A stretch of 64,000 bases of DNA from Flavobacterium tiangeerense (GCF_007830355.1 NZ_VLKO01000003.1:62231-126230), one strand, 5' to 3'. Numbered from the stretch's first letter, positions 43,731 through 53,646 are shown. Program-made: numbers and translations. The notes: generated by a model from the letters alone, not told the origin.

Positions 43731-43770
43731 AAGAGCTCTCAATCCCACTAGGGGTTGAGGGTTCTTATTT
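43731..43770. terminator. Bidirectional terminator between purD and the DUF6341-like gene
   Basis: A 16-bp stem with three G-U pairs and the loop ACTA (43731-43766), T-rich on the right and A-rich on the left, between convergent genes. Confidence 0.85.
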
Positions 43771-43995
43771 TAAAAAAGAGTGAGCCGTAGTATCTTGATT
43801 TTCTGTTCCTGCATCATTAAAGATTTGCAATTGTTTGATCCAATATACCATTGCAGATGCACAAATAATCATGAAAATCCAGTTGATAGTGTTAGCAACA
43901 AACCATGAGCTAAGCTCTAAAGAACGTAAAAAATCTAGAGGAGCAAATAAAATGTCTACAAATAAGTATTGTATTCCTTCGAAAAATGCTTTCAT
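43765..43995 (-). CDS. Small membrane protein (DUF6341-like)
   Basis: 76 residues: MKAFFEGIQYLFVDILFAPLDFLRSLELSSWFVANTINW... with one to two hydrophobic stretches, the clearest near 37-55 (NTINWIFMIICASAMVYWI). From memory it matches a small flavobacterial family (DUF6341) usually found near purD and upp, as here. The function is unknown. Confidence 0.75.
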   Translation of the reverse strand: MKAFFEGIQYLFVDILFAPLDFLRSLELSSWFVANTINWIFMIICASAMVYWIKQLQIFNDAGTENQDTTAHSFLK

Positions 43996-44138
43996 AATAT
44001 ATAAATTGATTTAAGTAATTGTTTTGTAAACACGATACTAACGAATGTTTTTTAAAATAAAATAATCTTTATTAACAAGCAGGGTTTACTTTTTAAACAA
44101 GTATTATATTTACAAACACAAAAGTATAAAATATCCTT

Positions 44139-45068
44139 ATGATAACAAGTGTTTTTAGAAAATCTACACCATTAAATTTTTCATTGGTTGTAATTTTTAT
44201 GCTGGTTTTCTTTTTAGTAGTACAATTCCAAGAAACTTCCTGGATGACATCTTATTTTTTAATGTTTAAAAAAGGGGTATCTTTTTGTTTTATAGTTGCT
44301 TCGGTGTTTTTAACTGATTTTATTGCCAAAAGAAATGGCTTGAGTAAAGACAGCACTTTCACTACATTTTTCTTTTTGTTGTTCTTGTTATTTTTCCCAA
44401 GTATTTTTGACAATATTAATCTCATTATTGCAAATTTTTTTCTGCTTTTAGCCCTTAGGAGATTAATTTCATTGCATTCTTTAAAAGCATCCAAGGAGAA
44501 AATATTTGATGCTTCGTTGTGGATTTTCCTTGCTACTTTATTTCATTTTTGGAGTATCCTTTTTATAGTATTGGTTTTTATTTCTATCATTTTTCACGTA
44601 GCCAGAGACTATAGAAACTGGATTTTACCTTTTATTGCTTTTTTTGTTACCGGAATCATTTTCTTGTTGTTTACAACGGTGTTCCAAATTGATAGTTTGG
44701 CTTACATTAAAAACAGTATCAGTGTAAATTTTGCATTAGATTATTTCACAAACAATTATCAAAACGGGGCAATGTCTATTTATGCAACTATTGCTTTGTT
44801 TTTTATAATCTCTATGTTTGCTAGTTTGTCCAGTAGACCTCAAATACTTCATACTTCTTATAAAAAAGTAGTAGCTTCTTTCTTTTTAGGCGTTGTTATT
44901 TATGTAATTTCAGATCATAAAAGTAATGATTTACTCCTTTTTACTTTTGCACCCTTAGCCATTATGGCAACCAGTCATATTGAGATACCACAAGAAAAAT
45001 TAAAACAAGAAATTGTAGTTTATGTGATGATTGCCTGCAGTATGTTTGCTTTTTTTACACAATTATAA
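44139..45068 (+). CDS. Polytopic membrane protein (DUF6427-like)
   Basis: 309 residues with about eight to nine membrane segments and almost no soluble part; the N-terminus is MITSVFRKSTPLNFSLVV. I associate it with the flavobacterial DUF6427 family, usually next to upp and DUF6341-like genes, which are its neighbours here. The function is unknown; a role in membrane transport is only a guess. It overlaps the convergent upp by 6 bp. Confidence 0.75.
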   Translation: MITSVFRKSTPLNFSLVVIFMLVFFLVVQFQETSWMTSYFLMFKKGVSFCFIVASVFLTDFIAKRNGLSKDSTFTTFFFLLFLLFFPSIFDNINLIIANFFLLLALRRLISLHSLKASKEKIFDASLWIFLATLFHFWSILFIVLVFISIIFHVARDYRNWILPFIAFFVTGIIFLLFTTVFQIDSLAYIKNSISVNFALDYFTNNYQNGAMSIYATIALFFIISMFASLSSRPQILHTSYKKVVASFFLGVVIYVISDHKSNDLLLFTFAPLAIMATSHIEIPQEKLKQEIVVYVMIACSMFAFFTQL

Positions 45069-45716
45069 TTTAACCCCATAGGCTAAATCACCTGCATCTC
45101 CTAGTCCAGGAACGATATAGCTCTTTTCATTGAGTTTTTCATCGAGTGAGGCAACCCATAAGTGGCAAGTATCAGGCAATTGTTCTTGCAGGTTAGCAAT
45201 CCCCTCTGGCGCTGCAATAACCACAGCAATATGAATTTCTTTTGGTGTACTATTTTCCATTAATTTATTGAAAACAGCTACTAGCGATTGTCCAGTAGCA
45301 AGCATAGGATCTACTAGAATTAGATTTTTTCCGTTGAGGTCAGTAATGGCTTGGTATTGAACCAAAATATCAAATGCTTCATCATTGTTTGGGTGGTGCC
45401 GGTAAGCTGATACAAAACCGTTTTCGGCTTGATCAAAGTAATTTAAAAAACCTAAATGCAAAGGCAAACCCGCCCTAAGTACTGAACATAATACGAGTTG
45501 ATCTGCTATTTCAGTAGTTTTTTTTATTCCTAGAGGTGTTTGGATTTCAATATTAGTATACTCTAAATTTTTACTTAATTCGTATGCCATTATTTCACCA
45601 ATACGTTCAATATTTCTTCGGAAACGCATGCTGTCGTTATGTACAGTAACATTTCGTATTTGCCCTAAAAAGTGATTAAGGACACTGTTTTCCTCTGATA
45701 AATAATGAATTTGCAT
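45063..45716 (-). CDS. upp: Uracil phosphoribosyltransferase
   Basis: 217 residues. It salvages uracil to UMP using PRPP. The PRPP-binding motif is LILVDPMLATGQSLV. CSVLRAGLPLHLGFLNYF is the dimer/uracil region, and the C-terminal YIVPGLGDAGDLAYG is the diagnostic uracil-binding loop. It is a single gene, divergent from the DUF4254 gene. Confidence 0.97.
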   Translation of the reverse strand: MQIHYLSEENSVLNHFLGQIRNVTVHNDSMRFRRNIERIGEIMAYELSKNLEYTNIEIQTPLGIKKTTEIADQLVLCSVLRAGLPLHLGFLNYFDQAENGFVSAYRHHPNNDEAFDILVQYQAITDLNGKNLILVDPMLATGQSLVAVFNKLMENSTPKEIHIAVVIAAPEGIANLQEQLPDTCHLWVASLDEKLNEKSYIVPGLGDAGDLAYGVKL

Positions 45717-45775
45717 GGTTGTTTTTTTCGAATTAAACTTAGTACTTATTTTTTATGGTATAAAAGTATAAAAAG

Positions 45776-45783
45776 TATCTTTG
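45776..45783 (+). promoter_or_regulatory. -7 box of the DUF4254 gene
   Basis: TATCTTTG, a perfect TAnnTTTG match, 19 bp before the ATG at 45803. Confidence 0.6.
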
Positions 45784-45802
45784 TGTTTTAATATATAAAG
45801 AT

Positions 45803-46408
45803 ATGTTTTCAAAATTAGCCTACTCCGTATTCGAGCAAAGCATCAAGGATTATCACCAGTTTGATAATGTTGATCAACCTATAAACAATCCTTTCCCAAA
45901 GGATAAATTTGAACATTTATTGTATCACAAAAACTGGATTGACACCGTTCAATGGCATTTTGAGGATATTATTCGTGATCCAAATATTGATCCAGTTGCT
46001 GCCTTAACATTGAAAAGAAGAATTGATGCTTCTAATCAAGAGCGTACGGATATGGTGGAATATATTGACAGTTATTTTCTTCAAAAATACAGTCATGTGG
46101 TTGTTAAAGATCATGCAAAAATCAATTCAGAAAGTCCTGCTTGGGCGTTTGACCGTTTGTCTATCTTAGCTTTAAAAATTTACCACATGCAAGAAGAAGC
46201 TACTCGTGACGAGGCTTCACAAGATCACAGAGATAAATGTCAGGTTAAGTTAAATGTGTTATTAGAGCAAAGAACAGATTTGTCAACTGCAATTGATGAT
46301 TTACTTACTGATATTGAAAATGGAGATAAATTCATGAAAGTGTACAAACAAATGAAGATGTACAATGATGATGAATTGAATCCTGTTTTGTACCAAAACA
46401 AGAAGTAA
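45803..46408 (+). CDS. DUF4254 domain protein
   Basis: 201 residues, helical and cytosolic by composition. The segments LLYHKNWIDTVQWHFEDIIRDPNI, DPVAALTLKRRIDASNQERTDMVE and SPAWAFDRLSILALKIYHM (each part of a longer match) are those of the Bacteroidota DUF4254 family, whose function is unknown. The gene commonly precedes a heptosyltransferase-like GT9 gene, as it does here with a 23-bp gap, so a shared role in envelope glycan synthesis is plausible. Confidence 0.87.
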   Translation: MFSKLAYSVFEQSIKDYHQFDNVDQPINNPFPKDKFEHLLYHKNWIDTVQWHFEDIIRDPNIDPVAALTLKRRIDASNQERTDMVEYIDSYFLQKYSHVVVKDHAKINSESPAWAFDRLSILALKIYHMQEEATRDEASQDHRDKCQVKLNVLLEQRTDLSTAIDDLLTDIENGDKFMKVYKQMKMYNDDELNPVLYQNKK

Positions 46409-46431
46409 AAGATATTTTGAACTTTAATTAA

Positions 46432-47487
46432 TTGTCAAAAAAAATCCAAAATATAACCGTCATGAGACTCTCTGCAATGGGAGATGTCGCCATGACGGTT
46501 CCTGTTTTACGAGCTTTCGTAAAGCATTATCCACAAATTAAAATCACGGTTATTTCCAGACCTTTTTTCAAACCTTTTTTTGAAGGAATTCCTAATCTTT
46601 CTTTTCTTGCTTTTGATGAAAAAGAACGGCATAAAGGATTTCTTGGTTTGTTGCGTTTGTTCCAAGATTTGAAAGCTTTAGAAATTGATGCTTTTGCCGA
46701 CTTGCACAATGTTTTGCGTTCTAAAATTATCCGAAATCTTTTTGCACTAAGTGGAAAAAAAACAGCTTCGGTGAATAAAGGAAGAGCAGCAAAAAAAGCA
46801 TTGACCCAACCCGAAAATAAAGTATTCCAGCAACTGCCTACGATGTTTGAAAGACACGTAAAAGTTTTTGAAAAACTTGGTTTTACCGTTGATCTTTCCC
46901 AACCTGAGTTTCCTGAAAAAGCAGTTTTGAGTCCAGATATTTTAACGATAATTGGACAAAAAAATCACAAACTGATTGGAATAGCGCCTTTTGCACAGTA
47001 CGATTCTAAAGTATATCCGTTGGATTTAATGCAAGTTGTAATTGATCAATTAGCATTGGTTACAACCCAAACCATTTTACTTTTTGGCGGAGGAAAAATC
47101 GAAATAGAACTCTTAAATTCAATAGCTACTAACAAAGAAAATGTGATTGTAGTTGCTGGAAAAATTAAGTTTCAGGAGGAATTACAACTCATCAGTAATC
47201 TGGATGTCATGCTTTCTATGGATTCCGGCAATGCACATATTGCTGCTATGCTGGGCGTAAAAGTCATTACACTTTGGGGCGCCACACATCCTTATGCGGG
47301 ATTCTCACCGTTTAACCAACCTTCAGAAAATGCTTTGGTCTCTGACAGAAATTTGTTTCCTAAATTACCAACTTCGGTTTATGGAAACAAAAAAGTATTG
47401 GGTTATGAAAATGCCATGCGTACCATTTCCCCAGAAACTATTGTTTTAAAAATTAATGGTATTTTGTATAACCATTTAGAATTTTAA
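46432..47487 (+). CDS. GT9-family glycosyltransferase (heptosyltransferase-like)
   Basis: 351 residues from a TTG at 46432. The next in-frame ATG (46462) would cut the first beta-strand of the Rossmann fold (IQNITVMRLSAMGDVAMTVPVL), so TTG is preferred. The family features are the RLSAMGD loop, IGIAPFAQYDSKVYP, and the donor-binding region MLSMDSGNAHIAAMLGVKVITLWGATHP. GT9 enzymes add heptose or related sugars to lipopolysaccharide cores. It follows DUF4254, probably in one transcript. Confidence 0.9.
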   Translation: MSKKIQNITVMRLSAMGDVAMTVPVLRAFVKHYPQIKITVISRPFFKPFFEGIPNLSFLAFDEKERHKGFLGLLRLFQDLKALEIDAFADLHNVLRSKIIRNLFALSGKKTASVNKGRAAKKALTQPENKVFQQLPTMFERHVKVFEKLGFTVDLSQPEFPEKAVLSPDILTIIGQKNHKLIGIAPFAQYDSKVYPLDLMQVVIDQLALVTTQTILLFGGGKIEIELLNSIATNKENVIVVAGKIKFQEELQLISNLDVMLSMDSGNAHIAAMLGVKVITLWGATHPYAGFSPFNQPSENALVSDRNLFPKLPTSVYGNKKVLGYENAMRTISPETIVLKINGILYNHLEF

Positions 47488-47808
47488 AGCAAAACACCCA
47501 TCATAAATTACTCTTTTCAGATCAGTTTTCGTTTTTAACAAGACCGTTTCCTAAACATGATTACAATCTTTAGAATTGCTTTCTAAATTACAATTGTAGT
47601 TTTTAAACGCATGGACTTCTTATGTAAGAATAAATTTAACATTAAAATAACAAAAACACATTATTTTTGCAGTAAGAATAATACTATTTTTGATTTTGAA
47701 AAATTCAGTTTGTTTCAATCTGTTTTGGTTAGAAAAAAATATTCATTTGATAATCAAACTTTTTAGAAGAATTTTGAATCGTTCCATTCACAAAATCAGA
47801 TACTCTTT
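47488..47808. other. Intergenic region with long leader of the outer-membrane barrel gene
   Basis: About 320 bp without a gene. A perfect -7 box, TATTTTTG, at 47662-47669 would give a leader of about 130-140 nt before the ATG at 47809. No riboswitch or RNA fold is recognisable. Confidence 0.5.
47662..47669 (+). promoter_or_regulatory. Possible -7 box of the outer-membrane barrel gene
   Basis: TATTTTTG matches TAnnTTTG. The distance of about 140 bp to the ATG is unusually long for this genome. Confidence 0.4.
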
Positions 47809-50592
47809 ATGCCAAAAATTATTGTAACCCTTGTAATTTTCTTTTATTTCTGCTTTTCAGCATTTTCTCAAAAAACCAAACTTTCTGGAGTGATAATGGA
47901 TGGTAATGAAAAAACTCCAATTCACAATTCAGTTGTGGCTTTATTAACTCCGGTAGACTCTGTCCTATTTCAATTTACACGATCCAACAAAGACGGTAAG
48001 TTCTTACTACAAAATATAAAGCCAGGAAAGTACATACTGATGACTGCTCACAATCAATATGCGGATTATTTAGAGGATATTACCATTACTGATAAAGACA
48101 TGGACATGGGTAACATCAACTTAATGAGTAAAATGGAGTTGCTCCGTGAAGTAGTCATTAAAACGGGTTCTATCAAGATTAAAGGAGATACTACTAGTTA
48201 TAGAGCTAGTGATTTTAAAGTGGATGCCAACGCAAATGTAGAGGAATTACTAAAAAAATTACCAGGAATACAAGTTGATAAAAACGGTACCATCAAAGCC
48301 ATGGGAGAAACCGTTGAAAAAGTATTGGTAGATGGCGAGGAATTTTTTGGAGATGATCCAGGAATGGCTGTTAAAAATTTACGTGCCGATGCGATCAAAG
48401 AGGTGCAAGTTTTTAATAAAAAAAGCGATCAAGCTGAGTTCACAGGAATAGACGATGGTGACACTAAAAAAACAATCAACCTGCGATTGAAAGAGGACAA
48501 GAAGAAAGGATATTTTGGTAAAATAGATGGTTCGAACCAACCCTTTACCGATGCAGATTCCAGATACAATAGTAATGTTATGGTGAGTAGTTTCAAAGGA
48601 AAAAGGAAGCTCTCTGCGTTTTTATTAAATGGAAATACGGGTCAAGATGGATTGGACTGGCAGGATAGTGACAAATTTGGAGGTGGATCAGGAAATGTAA
48701 GCATGAGTATGGATGATGATGGAAACGTAAACTATGAATGGACTGGTGGCGATACAGATCAAGAACCGTATGTAGATACTCAAAATGGATTTATAAAGAA
48801 TACCAATGCAGGTGTACAATACAGCAACAAATGGGGTGAAAAACACAGTTTGAATTTATCACCAAAATACAACAGACAAAGCTACCAAAACAATAATTCT
48901 AGAAGTACACAGACTCAGGTAGGCGACACACAATTGAACGAGAATAGGTCAACGGTAAGCCATGTTAATAGAGATAACTTTAAATTAAACGCGGTTTATG
49001 ATGTAAAAATTGACTCCGTAAATACCTTAAAAATTACTGCAAAAACTAATTTTTATAATACAGAAAGTGATGAGTTTACAACTGGTAATACAACCGGTAG
49101 CGATGGTTTGATACGAAACAATCAAGAGCGTTTGTTTACTACTAAATCTGAGAAAGTAGCGCTTTCAGCTGGCGCTTTATTCAAGCATAAATTTGCTAAA
49201 GCCCGCAGAACATTGTCTATAAATACCAATTGGAATACTCTTAATACCAATGCCAATAATTTTTTGAAATCAGCGAATGAAAGTTATGAAGGTGGTGTTT
49301 TTGCTTTTAGTAATGAAGTGGACCAAAACAAAATAGGTGAAAAAAACACGCAGAATCTTGCAGTAAACACTACGTATACAGAACCTTTTGGGAAAAAATT
49401 CGCATTGCAATTATCTTATCAAATTGCAAATAACAGCGGCGATAGCAATTTTATTACCTACGACTTCTCTGATATTACAGGCAAATATGATGTAGTAGTA
49501 GAGTCACTTTCGAATCAGTTTGAACAAAATATTACAACCCATAAACCGGTTATAAAATTAAATTACAATGCCAAAAAAATCAATTACAGTTTTGGTAGTG
49601 GTTTTGGCTTTACTTCTTTTAATTTACAAGATTTAACTTTGAATAAAGAATACAAACGCAGTTTTACTAATTTTTTCCCATCGGCTAATTTTTCGTATAA
49701 ATACAAAAGCAACAGCAATTTGCGTGTGACGTATCAAGGAGCTACTAGACAGCCTACAATTGATCAATTACAACCATTGCGTAACAATCAGGATTTCTTT
49801 AACCAAATAGTAGGAAATCCAGATTTGAAACAATCGTTTACAAATAGCATAAATGTGTCTAATAATAGTTATGATATTTTGACCGAAACGAATTGGTTTC
49901 AAAGTATTTCTTTTAGAACAACTTCAAATTTGATTTCTTTCAATAGAGATATTGATCCTGAAAGTGCAAAGACCATCACCACACCAATCAACACAAACGG
50001 AAATTTTTCAGGAAATTTCTATATGGGATATGGATTTAAGATCAAAAAAATCGATTTGAGTGTCAATCTAAGTCCATCTGCTAATTTCAATAGATCTGTA
50101 AATAGTATCAATAACAAAATCAATAATTCGAATACTTTGAATTCGTCATTCTCTATCTATTTGAATAAATCTAAAGAGAAAAAATATGATATTTCTTTGA
50201 ACAATAGTTTTTCAAATAGTCGAAATGCTACCTCTCAAAACAATGATGTGAAATCTTTTAACACCAATAATTTAGGATTAGATGTTGCGGTTTACTTTAG
50301 AGAAAAATGGAAAATATCAACCGATTACAATTTATATTCTCGTCAAAAAACAGTAGATTTTCAAACCAATCTTACCAACCAATTGTGGAATGCTAGGTTG
50401 CAAAGAACATTCAAAAATGATGAATTTACCGCTTATGTGATGGTACGAGATATTTTGAATCAAAACATAGGCATTAATAGATTTGTCTATGAAAATACAA
50501 TAGGTGAGGAGCGTAATCATAGACTTCGCCGTTATGCTATGATTGGTTTTACATGGAATTTTAAAAACAAAAATGGCCTAGAAAAAAAATAG
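47809..50592 (+). CDS. TonB-dependent-receptor-like outer membrane beta-barrel protein
   Basis: 927 residues. Signal peptide (about 1-20, IIVTLVIFFYFCFSAFSQ), a carboxypeptidase-regulatory-like beta-sandwich (about 22-100, LSGVIMDGNEKTPIHNSVVALL), a plug-like domain (about 125-205, DANANVEELLKKLPGIQVDKNG and VLVDGEEFFGDDPGMA), then a long beta-barrel rich in Asn/Ser/Thr. This is the layout of Bacteroidota outer-membrane barrel-family proteins without a clear TonB box. The ligand is unknown. The GLPGLI-family gene follows by 61 bp, a common pairing in Flavobacteria. Confidence 0.9.
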   Translation: MPKIIVTLVIFFYFCFSAFSQKTKLSGVIMDGNEKTPIHNSVVALLTPVDSVLFQFTRSNKDGKFLLQNIKPGKYILMTAHNQYADYLEDITITDKDMDMGNINLMSKMELLREVVIKTGSIKIKGDTTSYRASDFKVDANANVEELLKKLPGIQVDKNGTIKAMGETVEKVLVDGEEFFGDDPGMAVKNLRADAIKEVQVFNKKSDQAEFTGIDDGDTKKTINLRLKEDKKKGYFGKIDGSNQPFTDADSRYNSNVMVSSFKGKRKLSAFLLNGNTGQDGLDWQDSDKFGGGSGNVSMSMDDDGNVNYEWTGGDTDQEPYVDTQNGFIKNTNAGVQYSNKWGEKHSLNLSPKYNRQSYQNNNSRSTQTQVGDTQLNENRSTVSHVNRDNFKLNAVYDVKIDSVNTLKITAKTNFYNTESDEFTTGNTTGSDGLIRNNQERLFTTKSEKVALSAGALFKHKFAKARRTLSINTNWNTLNTNANNFLKSANESYEGGVFAFSNEVDQNKIGEKNTQNLAVNTTYTEPFGKKFALQLSYQIANNSGDSNFITYDFSDITGKYDVVVESLSNQFEQNITTHKPVIKLNYNAKKINYSFGSGFGFTSFNLQDLTLNKEYKRSFTNFFPSANFSYKYKSNSNLRVTYQGATRQPTIDQLQPLRNNQDFFNQIVGNPDLKQSFTNSINVSNNSYDILTETNWFQSISFRTTSNLISFNRDIDPESAKTITTPINTNGNFSGNFYMGYGFKIKKIDLSVNLSPSANFNRSVNSINNKINNSNTLNSSFSIYLNKSKEKKYDISLNNSFSNSRNATSQNNDVKSFNTNNLGLDVAVYFREKWKISTDYNLYSRQKTVDFQTNLTNQLWNARLQRTFKNDEFTAYVMVRDILNQNIGINRFVYENTIGEERNHRLRRYAMIGFTWNFKNKNGLEKK

Positions 50593-50653
50593 ACAAATCC
50601 GTTTGTTAAGTAGAATCATGCGTTGAATAACGTTTTTAAGCATTATAACTAAA

Positions 50654-51448
50654 ATGAAAACATCAAAAAGTATAAAATCCAATCCTATGAAATCAATCCT
50701 ATTTTATCTCGTAGCTTTTGTTTGCACTACAGGATTATTTGCTCAGCAATTTGTAGATAAGGCTGTAGTTGAATATGAAGTAAGCACCAATCTTAAAAAA
50801 ACAATGAGTAATGACAGTTGGGATGAGCAAATGAAAGAAAACATGTCTGATTTAAAAATATCCTATTTCACCTATACTTTTGAGGACAATAAAAGTATTT
50901 TTAAATTCGACCGTTGGAGTCCCAAAACTAGAATCCCGAAACACGAAAAAGACGCAGACGAAGAGAACAGTTGGTTTTTTGATTTTACAGCTCGAAAAAT
51001 GAACATGCAAAAACAAATTGTAGGAACCAATTTTGTAGTTGTAGATAGTATTCCTAACATTCAGTGGAAGATTACTAATGAACACAGAGAAATTGCTGGC
51101 TATAATTGTAGAAAAGCAGTTGGTAAAATAATGGATGATGTATATGTTTTTGCATTTTATACAAATGATATCACCATTTCTGGAGGTCCATGTTCTATAA
51201 ACGGATTGCCAGGACTTATTTTAGGTCTATCAATTCCTAGATTATACACCTCTTACATTGCAACTAAGGTAGATTTAAAAAGCAATGATAGCGCCGCGAT
51301 CAAGTCCATTACAGCTAAAAAAACCTACGATTTAATAGGATTAAAAACCTTGATCGAAGAAAAAACAAAAGATTGGTATACGTATGGGGAAGATAAGGAA
51401 GAAAATAAGCGTCAAAAAAACCTGTTTTTGTGGAATGCTTTCTTGTAA
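50654..51448 (+). CDS. GLPGLI-family secreted protein
   Basis: 264 residues; an internal ATG at 50687 (MKSILFYLVAFVCTTGLFAQQ) would give a more usual signal peptide and may be the real start. The mature protein contains the family's namesake motif (INGLPGLILGLSI) and the preceding conserved YNCRKAVGKIMDD and FYTNDITISGGPCS. These proteins are periplasmic or outer-membrane and often accompany TonB-dependent-like barrels, as here. The function is unknown; some homologues have been linked to metal or peptide handling, which I cannot confirm from sequence. Confidence 0.93.
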   Translation: MKTSKSIKSNPMKSILFYLVAFVCTTGLFAQQFVDKAVVEYEVSTNLKKTMSNDSWDEQMKENMSDLKISYFTYTFEDNKSIFKFDRWSPKTRIPKHEKDADEENSWFFDFTARKMNMQKQIVGTNFVVVDSIPNIQWKITNEHREIAGYNCRKAVGKIMDDVYVFAFYTNDITISGGPCSINGLPGLILGLSIPRLYTSYIATKVDLKSNDSAAIKSITAKKTYDLIGLKTLIEEKTKDWYTYGEDKEENKRQKNLFLWNAFL

Positions 51449-51853
51449 TGTTTTGACTGTAGATTAAATATTGGATTTTATAATATTGAATTTTAGAACA
51501 AGATTAACTCTAAAATCATTTTTTTATCTTGACAATACTTTAAAATTTACTGTTCTATGGTATTTGAAATAAAAAAGTATCAAGTTAAGATTAGATTTTA
51601 GGAACTATTTCAAAGTGATTAATAGTGTTAACAATTGATAATGTTCAGTTAAACCACTAAGAAAATTAAGGTTTTGTTCAGTAGTTATCAATAACTAAGC
51701 TGAATAATTTCAACAGTTCGTTTATTTTTTCAATTTTGTAACAACTTATGAAAAGGATATATTAAATTCTATCGATCATTTGATTTTATAAAATAAAACA
51801 ACTTAAAATTATAGTACTCAAATCTAATTAGGTAAAACTTTCGGTGAGATTTA
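51449..51853. other. AT-rich intergenic region between convergent genes
   Basis: About 400 bp between the GLPGLI and GNAT genes with no reading frame. A short palindrome GTTATCAATAAC-like stretch is present near 51685. No clear terminator or RNA gene is seen. Confidence 0.45.
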
Positions 51854-52399
51854 TTAGCTTGTTTTTTTATAATTTTTGTTGATTAGATTCCAATAAATCA
51901 TCTCATTTTCAACACGTATCTTGGTGAAATTAAATTTATGTAGAAGATTTATTGAACTAATATTTTCTGTTAAACAATTTGCTGTAATTTCTTTTATTTT
52001 TTCGTTGGAGAAAGCCCATTTTATTAGCTCTCTTACGGCTTCTTCTGCAAAACCTTTTCGTCTTTCTTCCTTGATTATGCCATATCCAATATCAATATTT
52101 TCTTTTTTATTGTTAAATCCTTTAAATCCTAAATCTCCAATTATTTCCTTTGTGTCTTTCTTGATTATCATCCAAGATTCAAAACCTGTTGGATAGCCTA
52201 CTTTGTTTAAATTATTAATAATTCTAGGCAAAGTATCTAAAACATCCATGTCTGGCCAACTTTTTCCTTTTTGATAGTTCCATTTTTCTAAATCACTAAA
52301 ATCATTATTTAAAATATTTTGGCAAAATGGAATTGTAAATGGTTTAAGTATTAAATTTTTAGTTGTCAGTGGTTCAATTTCAATTTTTTTAATTTTCAT
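51854..52399 (-). CDS. GNAT-family N-acetyltransferase
   Basis: 181 residues. It has the RimJ/RimL-like pattern: EPLTTKNLILKPF at the N-terminus, EIIGDLGFKG, IDIGYGIIKEERRKGFAEEAVRELIKWAF (acetyl-CoA pyrophosphate loop, RRKGFA) and ITANCLTENISSINLLHKFNF. These transfer acetyl groups to protein N-termini or small molecules; the substrate is unknown. It is a single gene between two gene-poor regions, and its Lys/Asn/Ile-rich composition is more AT-rich than many neighbours. Confidence 0.92.
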   Translation of the reverse strand: MKIKKIEIEPLTTKNLILKPFTIPFCQNILNNDFSDLEKWNYQKGKSWPDMDVLDTLPRIINNLNKVGYPTGFESWMIIKKDTKEIIGDLGFKGFNNKKENIDIGYGIIKEERRKGFAEEAVRELIKWAFSNEKIKEITANCLTENISSINLLHKFNFTKIRVENEMIYWNLINKNYKKTS

Positions 52400-52521
52400 G
52401 ATTTAATGCAAGATGATAAGGTAAATAAATATACTGTCTTACCTTATAGGATTTAAAGAAGAATTGCTTGTAATAGACTATTAAGTCTACTAATATACTA
52501 AAAATCTCAACTCCCTAAAAC

Positions 52522-52548
52522 AAAAAAACTTCCCTTTTCAGAGAAGTT
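52522..52548 (-). terminator. Intrinsic terminator of the ferredoxin-reductase-like gene
   Basis: On the minus strand AACTTC and GAAGTT pair across a 10-nt loop and are followed by a T-run, 23 bp past the stop. Confidence 0.75.
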
Positions 52549-52570
52549 CTTGTTATCGTATAGCCTGTTT

Positions 52571-53623
52571 TTAAACATCATCATAATCTACATAAAGAGT
52601 TTCAGAGGTAGGATGCGCTTGACAGGTAAGTATCAAACCATCGGCAATTTCTTTATCAGTAAGAATAGAATTCTTCGACATTTCGGCAGTTCCAGAGGTA
52701 ACACGAGCCAGACAGCTGCTACAAATTCCGCCTTGGCAAGAGTATGGAGCATCAATTCCTTGTTTTAAAGCGGCATCCAGAACGGTTTGTTTTTGCGACA
52801 TTTCAAAGGTCGTTTCCTCATCATCTACCAAAACGGTAATTTTTGAATGACCTCCTAATGATTTTTCTATTTTATTTTCTTTGGTTGAAGAAGCAAATAA
52901 TTCAAATTTAATATTTGATTCCTTTACGTTGTGCTCTTTTAAAACTCCAGAAACGGTATTGATCATTTCTTCAGGACCACACAAATAAAATTTATCAAAA
53001 TCAAGTTCTTTGTGTTTTGTGTTTAAAACAAAATTCACTGTTGATTTGTCAATTCGGCCAAATAAAGAAGGCTCTACCTGAACTTGACTGTACACATAAT
53101 GTACAAACAAACGACCTACATATTGCAATTGCAAATCGTGTAACTCTTGATGAAAAATAGTGTCTTCAGGTGATTTGTTGCCATAAACCAAAACAAAAGT
53201 GCTGTTTGGCTCGTTGTGTAAAACCGATTTTAAGATCGACATTACAGGAGTAATTCCACTTCCTGCCGCAAAAGCAGCGTAGTTGCGTTGGCGATCAGCC
53301 TGAGGTTCAAATGTAAATTTTCCTTCCGGAGTACCTACTTCGAGAACGTCACCCGCTTGGAGCTTGTTGTTGGCAAATTGCGAGAAAATACCGTTTGAGA
53401 CTGCTTTTACAGCAATGCGCAATTCGCCGCTATCCGGTGCACTACAAATAGAGTAGGCACGGCGAATTTCTTGACCGTCAAGGGTTAATTTTAAATTTAA
53501 ATATTGTCCAGCAACAAAGGCATAGTTTGCTTTTAGTTCTTCTGGTACATTAAAAAGTATAGAAACCGCATCTTGAGTTTCGCGTTTAACTTCTTTTATG
53601 ATAAGTTTTAAAAAGGATGACAT
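52571..53623 (-). CDS. PaaE-like ferredoxin reductase (FAD, NAD(P)H and 2Fe-2S domains)
   Basis: 350 residues. The FAD-binding RRAYSICSAP, the nucleotide-binding GSGITPVMSILKSVL and LCGPEEMI, and a C-terminal plant-type 2Fe-2S domain are in order. The cluster ligands fit C296-x4-C301-x2-C304-x29-C334 (SCQGGICSSC ... LTCQAHP). This is the layout of the PaaE reductase of the phenylacetyl-CoA epoxidase and of related oxygenase reductases. No paaABCD genes are present, so it likely serves another oxygenase or desaturase elsewhere. A promoter box is at 53639-53646. Confidence 0.95.
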   Translation of the reverse strand: MSSFLKLIIKEVKRETQDAVSILFNVPEELKANYAFVAGQYLNLKLTLDGQEIRRAYSICSAPDSGELRIAVKAVSNGIFSQFANNKLQAGDVLEVGTPEGKFTFEPQADRQRNYAAFAAGSGITPVMSILKSVLHNEPNSTFVLVYGNKSPEDTIFHQELHDLQLQYVGRLFVHYVYSQVQVEPSLFGRIDKSTVNFVLNTKHKELDFDKFYLCGPEEMINTVSGVLKEHNVKESNIKFELFASSTKENKIEKSLGGHSKITVLVDDEETTFEMSQKQTVLDAALKQGIDAPYSCQGGICSSCLARVTSGTAEMSKNSILTDKEIADGLILTCQAHPTSETLYVDYDDV

Positions 53624-53638
53624 CTGTTTATTTTTTTA

Positions 53639-53646
53639 CAAAGATA
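53639..53646 (-). promoter_or_regulatory. -7 box of the ferredoxin-reductase-like gene
   Basis: The minus strand reads TATCTTTG, 15 bp before the ATG at 53623. Confidence 0.55.

Noticed and set aside
51449..51853. Second candidate replication origin
   Set aside because: It is AT-rich with a few TTATCAAT-like words, but it lies between convergent genes and no orientation switch of the kind expected at an origin occurs there.
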